Positions 8,174 through 11,915 of a stretch of DNA of 11,915 nucleotides are shown here, piece after piece (position 1 is the first letter of the stretch; each line of letters begins with the position of its first letter). The notes under the pieces were generated by a model. It made no database searches. It saw only the letters and a list, made by a program, of their open reading frames with translations, and had not been told where the DNA came from. Where the stretch lies: the NCBI GenBank assembly GCA_947489925.1, contig CANLFK010000061.1, positions 1 to 11,915 of the forward strand, read 5' to 3'. The stretch is from Candidatus Caenarcanales bacterium (GTDB lineage: Bacteria > Cyanobacteriota > Vampirovibrionia > Caenarcaniphilales > Caenarcanaceae). Both the position numbers and the translations under genes were made by a program.

Positions 8174-8199
8174 ATTTCTTACCTTCTTTTTATTTTCTA
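8161..8199 (-). pseudogene. lepA: Second orphan lepA fragment (codons just before the tail)
   Basis: The segment matches 9281-9320 of intact lepA with two mismatches and a one-base gap over about 39 bp. It corresponds to the region encoding EKQKEGKKKMKSI. Mutations put stop codons in the lepA frame, so it is dead. It stops matching exactly where ladder copy B begins, at GAAATCAAT. The complementary lepA piece (7567-7638) resumes from the same site on the far side of hicBA. Together they look like one lepA 3' end split by a segment of about 0.5 kb. Confidence 0.75.
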
Positions 8200-8202
8200 T
8201 TT

Positions 8203-8208
8203 TATAAT
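8203..8208 (+). promoter_or_regulatory. Candidate -10 box for the DUF4160/DUF2442 pair
   Basis: TATAAT lies 29 nt before the ATG at 8238, immediately beside the lepA fragment. A -35 is not convincing (TTACCT at 18 bp). The expected leader is about 20 nt. Confidence 0.35.
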
Positions 8209-8237
8209 TTTGATAGTTTAGGTTAAATATAAAAATA

Positions 8238-8450
8238 ATGCCAGAAATAACCAGATTCTATGGAATTGTAATTAAGCTATTTTTTGGAGAATTTAACGGT
8301 ATTTTTACAATCAATCCTTTAGAGATGATAGAAGGAGATTTACCAGACAGAGCGAAAAATCTGATTATTGAATGGGCAGAAATATACAAAAAAGATTTAT
8401 TAGATATGTGGGAATCCCAGAAGTTTTATAAGTTACCTTCTTTAAAATAA
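8238..8450 (+). CDS. DUF4160 protein with internal deletion
   Basis: This 70-residue protein begins MPEITRFYGIVIKLFFGE, ends in a W-E helix, and contains MIEGDLP, all typical of DUF4160. Family members are usually about 80-90 residues and carry a conserved His-rich block (like H-x-PH-H) between the first strand and the acidic strand. Here FFGE joins directly to FNGIFTINP, so roughly 12-18 residues containing that block are absent, in frame. DUF4160 and DUF2442 genes are commonly adjacent and have been predicted to form a toxin-antitoxin-like pair. The DUF2442 gene follows after 3 bp. If the His block is catalytic, this copy is inactive; that is inference. Confidence 0.82.
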   Translation: MPEITRFYGIVIKLFFGEFNGIFTINPLEMIEGDLPDRAKNLIIEWAEIYKKDLLDMWESQKFYKLPSLK

Positions 8451-8453
8451 ACT

Positions 8454-8705
8454 ATGATTAAATATCCTAAAATACTAAAAGTTCAGGTACTAAATAAAAC
8501 AAATTTATTAGTAGAATTTGATAACAATGAACAAAAAATATATAGTATTAGTTCTTTGCTGACTAATCCAATATTCGCTCCACTTAAGGATTTTAATTTA
8601 TTTAAAAATGTACAAATTGAGGCTGGCGGTTATGCGGTTTCCTGGAATAATGAAATTGATTTAAGTGAGTATGAAATTTATACTAATGGAAAACCTACTA
8701 AATAA
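8454..8705 (+). CDS. DUF2442 protein
   Basis: This 83-residue protein has the typical DUF2442 pattern: P-I--V----LLVEFDN-E---Y at the start, PLKD--LFK-V in the middle, and GGYAVSWNNEIDLSEYEIY near the end. The length is normal and the gene appears intact. It follows the truncated DUF4160 gene with a 3-bp gap and is surely co-transcribed. Its TAA stop abuts ladder copy C. A possible antitoxin-like partner role is inferred from family context only. Confidence 0.88.
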   Translation: MIKYPKILKVQVLNKTNLLVEFDNNEQKIYSISSLLTNPIFAPLKDFNLFKNVQIEAGGYAVSWNNEIDLSEYEIYTNGKPTK

Positions 8706-8778
8706 TTATACTCTAAAGTACATAATCATATTAATCACAAAAATCATTTTAATCATAGTTCAGACAATTGATTTCATT
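8706..8778 (-). repeat. GATT-ladder repeat, copy C (four rungs)
   Basis: Minus-strand order: AAATGAAATCAATTG, TCTGAACTAT, four GATT rungs each exactly 9 bp apart, then ATGTACTTTAGAGTATAA. The TGA stop of the DUF4275-like gene lies inside its first bases. The other end coincides with the TAA stop of DUF2442. On the plus strand the rungs would read as an Asn-His repeat, which explains the spurious open frame across it. Confidence 0.88.
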
Positions 8779-9211
8779 TTTTATATTCAGAGCATTTACA
8801 AAAGTAAGCTAAAGGATGCTCGTGAGGAAGAGCTAAAGTCCATTTCATATTATGGTGGCAAATATAGATATCTTCAAATGGTAATTTATCAAGGCTTATT
8901 ATAGGTAACTTGTTTGTTTTTTCACACCTCAAGCCATAATTCAACTCTTCATTAAAAATATAAATTATACTTGCCCATTGTTTTTCATACTCCATTAGAG
9001 CGTCTGCTCCTTTTATTGTTAAACTGTTTCTATGCAAGTAATCCCATTTAAATTGAGGAGTTTTTCCATCTATAAAAATATTTCTCCATCTTTTATCAAA
9101 GCTTTTAAGTTCTTCTTGTTCAATGTAAGAATATTTAATATTTTGATTATCAAGTATTTCTGTTATTTCAAGTGCTATTGATTTTCTTAATTCTTCTGGG
9201 GTAATTTTCAC
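8774..9211 (-). CDS. DUF4275-like protein
   Basis: This 145-residue soluble protein starts at GTG 9211, 5 bp after the lepA stop. Features that recall DUF4275 are an early FDKRWRNIF segment, a central LHRNSL, and a closing EDIYICHHNMKWTLALPHEH-LAYF resembling the family's D-YI----WT---HE--GPYF ending. Function of the family is unknown. Placement right behind lepA implies transcription from the lepA mRNA. Its counterpart behind the orphan lepA tail is an unrelated lipoprotein gene. The family call comes from memory of the motif pattern. Confidence 0.6.
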   Translation of the reverse strand: MKITPEELRKSIALEITEILDNQNIKYSYIEQEELKSFDKRWRNIFIDGKTPQFKWDYLHRNSLTIKGADALMEYEKQWASIIYIFNEELNYGLRCEKTNKLPIISLDKLPFEDIYICHHNMKWTLALPHEHPLAYFCKCSEYKK

Positions 9212-9216
9212 AAAAC

Positions 9217-11034
9217 CTAACCATCCTCACCAAGCTTAAGAACTGCGAGGAAAGCTTCTTGGGGTACTTCAACGCTACCGATTGATTTCATTTTTTTCTT
9301 ACCTTCTTTTTGTTTTTCTAGTAGTTTTTTCTTACGGGTAATATCTCCGCCATAACATTTAGCTAGTACATTTTTACCCATAGATTTAATTGTTTCCCGA
9401 GCAATTACCTTTTGTCCAATAGCGGCTTGCACTGGTACTTCAAACATTTGACGAGGTATTAATTCTTTCAGCTTTTGCGTTAATTTGCGTCCCAAAAAAT
9501 AAGCTTTACTTTCGTGGGCAATACAAGAAAAAGCATCAACATTATCGCCAGCCAATTTAATATCAACCCTTACCAAGTCGCCTTCACGATAGCCAGTAGG
9601 CTCATAACTTAAATTGGCATAACCACGAGAGCGAGATTTTAAAATATCAAAAAAGTCAGTTAAGATTTCTCCGAGAGGTAAGTCATATGTCAAAACGGTT
9701 CTTCTTTCGTCTAAATGCTTCATATCAGCAAATAAACCTCTCCGTTCTTGGCATAAATCCATTAAGGGGCCAACATATTCTTTAGGGCAAGTTAATTGTG
9801 CTTTTACCCAAGGTTCTTCAATTTTTACAATCTGAACAGGGTCTGGCAAATTGCACGGATTATCAATATCTAAAACTTCCCCTTTCAGAGTAGTTACTTT
9901 ATAAATTACGCTTGGAGCAGTTGCAATCAGATTTAAATTATACTCTCTCTCTAAGCGTTCCTTTGCCACTTCCATATGCAATAAACCCAAAAAGCCACAT
10001 CTAAAACCAAAACCCAAAGCGGCTGAAGTCTCTGGCTCTGAGCTGATTGAACTGTCATTTAATCTTAATTTTTCAACCGCATCTTTCAATTCATGATAAT
10101 CGGCCGAACTAACTGGATAAATTCCACAATAAACCATTGGAATAGCGGGTTTATAACCGGGTAAAGCTTCTTTAGCACCTTTTTCAACGCTAGTAACTGT
10201 ATCGCCCACCAAGGCACAAACTTCTTTAATTGAAGCCGCCATATAACCTACTTCCCCGCAAGAGAGGACTTTTTTAGGAAATTGTTTTGGTTTCATTACT
10301 CCAATTTCCAAGACCTCAAATTCTTTGTCTGGAGCGGAAGACATTAATTTAACTTTTTCGCCAAGTTTGATTTCACCGTCCATTACCCTCAATGAAACAA
10401 TAATTCCACGATAAGTATCATAATAACTATCAAAGATTAAAGCTCTGGCTGGCAGTTTTGAATTGTCTTTAGGCGGTGGAACTCTTTTGACAATTGCTTC
10501 CAAAATGTCTTTAATACCGATTCCTTCTTTGGCACTAGCTAAAACTGCTTCTGAAGCATCAATGCCAATAATATCTTCAATTTCTTTTTTTACTCTTTCC
10601 ACATCAGCCGAAGGCAAATCCACTTTGTTTATGACTGGAATTATTTCAAGATTGTTTTCCAGAGCCAAATAAACATTAGCCAAAGTTTGAGCTTCCACAC
10701 CCTGAGTTGCATCAACCACCAGCAAAGCCCCTTCGCAAGCCGCCAGAGAACGGGAAACTTCATAACCAAAATCAACATGTCCGGGTGTATCAATCAAATT
10801 TAAAATATAATCTTTTCCGTCTTCCGCAATATAATCCAGTCTAGCGGTTTGTAATTTTATAGTTATTCCTCTTTCTTTTTCGAGGTCAAGGCTATCAAGG
10901 ATTTGCTCAGTCATTTCCCGCTTGCTAACAGTGCCCGTAAATTCAAGCAATCGGTCAGCCAAAGTACTTTTGCCATGGTCAATATGAGCGATTATTGAAA
11001 AATTACGAATTTTATCGGTTTGTGGTGATGTCAT
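9217..11034 (-). CDS. lepA: Elongation factor 4 (LepA), ribosomal back-translocase GTPase
   Basis: This is a full-length 605-residue EF-4. GTPase motifs are G1 AHIDHGKST (16-24), G2 RGIT (55-58), G3 DTPGH (82-86), G4 NKVD (136-139) and G5 SAK (167-169). EF-G-like domains follow (GFRCGFLGLLHMEV in domain III). The LepA-specific C-terminal domain contains CYGGDITRKKKLLEKQKEGKKKMK and ends LKLGEDG. The protein associates with the ribosome and membrane and aids translation or assembly under stress. The start ATG lies 4 bp after the upstream gene's stop with no Shine-Dalgarno, suggesting coupling. Pieces of both its 5' end (in the upstream gene) and its 3' end (at 7567-7638 and 8161-8199) are duplicated nearby. 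Confidence 0.98.
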   Translation of the reverse strand: MTSPQTDKIRNFSIIAHIDHGKSTLADRLLEFTGTVSKREMTEQILDSLDLEKERGITIKLQTARLDYIAEDGKDYILNLIDTPGHVDFGYEVSRSLAACEGALLVVDATQGVEAQTLANVYLALENNLEIIPVINKVDLPSADVERVKKEIEDIIGIDASEAVLASAKEGIGIKDILEAIVKRVPPPKDNSKLPARALIFDSYYDTYRGIIVSLRVMDGEIKLGEKVKLMSSAPDKEFEVLEIGVMKPKQFPKKVLSCGEVGYMAASIKEVCALVGDTVTSVEKGAKEALPGYKPAIPMVYCGIYPVSSADYHELKDAVEKLRLNDSSISSEPETSAALGFGFRCGFLGLLHMEVAKERLEREYNLNLIATAPSVIYKVTTLKGEVLDIDNPCNLPDPVQIVKIEEPWVKAQLTCPKEYVGPLMDLCQERRGLFADMKHLDERRTVLTYDLPLGEILTDFFDILKSRSRGYANLSYEPTGYREGDLVRVDIKLAGDNVDAFSCIAHESKAYFLGRKLTQKLKELIPRQMFEVPVQAAIGQKVIARETIKSMGKNVLAKCYGGDITRKKKLLEKQKEGKKKMKSIGSVEVPQEAFLAVLKLGEDG

Positions 11035-11038
11035 AATT

Positions 11039-11638
11039 TTAATATTTTACTTTAAACAGAAAATAATAGTAATAATAAGCAATAAACTCTCTCGGTAATG
11101 AATAAAAATCTCTAATTTCAAAGTATTTTGGGCTACTTGTACTTATATTGTGAAACCCGTATTTTTTGAATAACATTTTTGCTCTCATCAAATGGAAGTA
11201 CTGAGAAATAATCATAATACTTTTAAATTTTAATTTTTTCTGCAAAGCTAATGTATTTTTTACACTTGCCAAAGTATTTATTCCTTTATTATCTACAAAA
11301 ATTATTTTAGAAGGAATACCATTTTCAATCAAAAAATCTTTCATTTTAGTACCTTCATAAAATCCTTCTTTTCCTAAACCACCACTGACTAATATATATT
11401 TAATTCTCTTTTTATTGTATAAATTTAAAGCACATTTTAGTCTTTGTTCTAAACTTTCAGACAAGCTTCCATCTTCATTTACTTTACTACCCAGAATAAG
11501 CCCTAAATCAGCAGACTGACCATTATCTTTTAAGCCAATCACCGCTACAAAAAAAGAATGTAAAATAAACCAACAAGTAAAAACTAAAAGTATAAATCTA
11601 ATAATTTTGTTAGTTTGTGGCGATGTCATAGTTTTCAT
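11039..11638 (-). CDS. YdcF/SanA/ElyC-family (DUF218) membrane protein
   Basis: This 199-residue protein has one N-terminal transmembrane segment (about 14-36: FILLVFTCWFILHSFFVAVI) followed by a DUF218 domain. The domain motifs are ADLGLILGSKV, YILVSGG, a T-ASVKNT segment with the conserved polar residues, and IMIISQYFHLMRA. DUF218 proteins such as SanA and ElyC act in envelope or peptidoglycan-precursor biology. The tail is unusually tyrosine-rich (YYYYYF). Residues 4-12, MTSPQTNKI, copy the lepA N-terminus (MTSPQTDKI) at DNA level. The true start could therefore be the inner ATG at 11629, equivalent to the lepA start, rather than ATG 11638. It lies upstream of lepA with a 4-bp gap, so the two are probably one operon. 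Confidence 0.85.
   Translation of the reverse strand: MKTMTSPQTNKIIRFILLVFTCWFILHSFFVAVIGLKDNGQSADLGLILGSKVNEDGSLSESLEQRLKCALNLYNKKRIKYILVSGGLGKEGFYEGTKMKDFLIENGIPSKIIFVDNKGINTLASVKNTLALQKKLKFKSIMIISQYFHLMRAKMLFKKYGFHNISTSSPKYFEIRDFYSLPREFIAYYYYYFLFKVKY
11603..11632 (-). repeat. Copy of the lepA 5' end inside the DUF218 gene
   Basis: From ATG 11629 the nine codons M-T-S-P-Q-T-N-K-I differ from the lepA start (11034-11008) at only four of 27 bases: two silent changes plus the D/N codon. Similarity reaches a few bases upstream (AAAACTATG versus AAAATTATG) and ends abruptly after the ATT codon. Confidence 0.8.
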
Positions 11639-11915
11639 ATTTCAGTATGATTTACTTCTCTATCATAAAAATAAATTCTAATATCTGAATGTCTCATATA
11701 ATATCGGTAATAAGAAGTATTCTACTTTAATTAACTTTTATCAAATTCAATTTACAAACTACTCCACTTAATTTGGCAAATACTTAACTAATGTGAGTTC
11801 GATGAAAAGAAAATCTGAAAATGCTGATTGAAGAGAAACTTTGAAGCAATCACAATTGCAAGTCTCTCGCTAAAGAATTTTGTCTTTTCACCCCCAACCC
11901 CCTGAAAGTGGGCTA
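11639..11915. other. Right-edge intergenic region, no gene seen
   Basis: No plausible reading frame or RNA gene is seen on either strand. An imperfect hairpin lies at 11832-11867: AGAG, ACTT and GCAAT pair with ATTGC, AAGT and CTCT around CACA, with small bulges on one side. At 11889-11914 two runs of five C are followed by TGAAAGTGGG, a G/C-rich patch unlike its surroundings. These could be the edge of a dispersed repeat or the 3' region of a gene outside the window. Any promoter for the DUF218-lepA operon should lie here, but I see no convincing -35/-10 pair. Confidence 0.5.

Noticed and set aside
6991..8778. CRISPR array
   Set aside because: Only three repeats, spaced 0.6-1.1 kb apart with genes between, variable in length, and no cas genes.
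6991..8778. Integron cassette array with attC sites
   Set aside because: The repeats lack the paired inverted R/L boxes of attC and no integron integrase is present. The cassette resemblance is only organisational.
8665..8904. Plus-strand open frame of 79 codons
   Set aside because: It overlaps the DUF2442 end, runs through ladder copy C and antisense to the DUF4275-like gene, and has a low-complexity composition.
11639..11915. tRNA or other structured RNA gene
   Set aside because: The hairpin is imperfect and no cloverleaf or T-arm consensus is found on either strand.

Overview
The window is AT-rich bacterial chromosome (roughly two thirds A+T by eye) using a code in which UGA is a stop. 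Complete prfB (RF2) and lepA (EF-4) genes anchor it. Shine-Dalgarno sequences are weak, small accessory genes are tightly packed, and promoters sit close to start codons. This fits a Patescibacteria/CPR-like or other small AT-rich genome. The phylum is an inference, because no rRNA is present.

Left half (1-5699, minus strand): a two-gene block reading toward the left edge. The upstream gene encodes a protein of about 1310 residues. It has three 94-residue tandem repeats resembling the phage-integrase repeat unit, then a SNF2-like SF2 helicase, then a C-terminal methyltransferase resembling Rrp8. 79 bp downstream is a type IIG restriction-methylase (PD-ExK nuclease plus N6-adenine methylase), cut by the window edge. 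Together they look like a restriction or defence module of uncommon architecture.

Middle (5848-6958, plus strand): prfB. Its reading frame begins at 5848 and is interrupted by an in-frame UGA at a CUU-UGA-C site. This is the classical autoregulatory +1 frameshift, and it gives a 369-residue RF2.

Right half (6959-11638): an accessory patchwork around lepA. Downstream of lepA are a DUF4275-like gene, a DUF4160/DUF2442 pair on the opposite strand, hicBA, and a small lipoprotein gene. Three copies of an imperfect 54-73 bp repeat separate them: on the minus strand a GTCTGAAC (GTCCTGAAC in one copy) core, then GATT every 8-9 bp, then a GTACTTTA end. Two orphan fragments of the lepA 3' end lie among them (7567-7638 and 8161-8199). 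They meet the hicBA/repeat segment at a 15-bp direct duplication. Upstream, a YdcF/SanA-like gene begins with a copy of the first nine codons of lepA. lepA therefore looks like a hub at which small gene cassettes have been inserted repeatedly, leaving copies of its own ends. This is the most unusual feature of the window.

Right edge (11639-11915): no gene seen; it holds an imperfect hairpin and a C/G-run element that may be the edge of another dispersed repeat.
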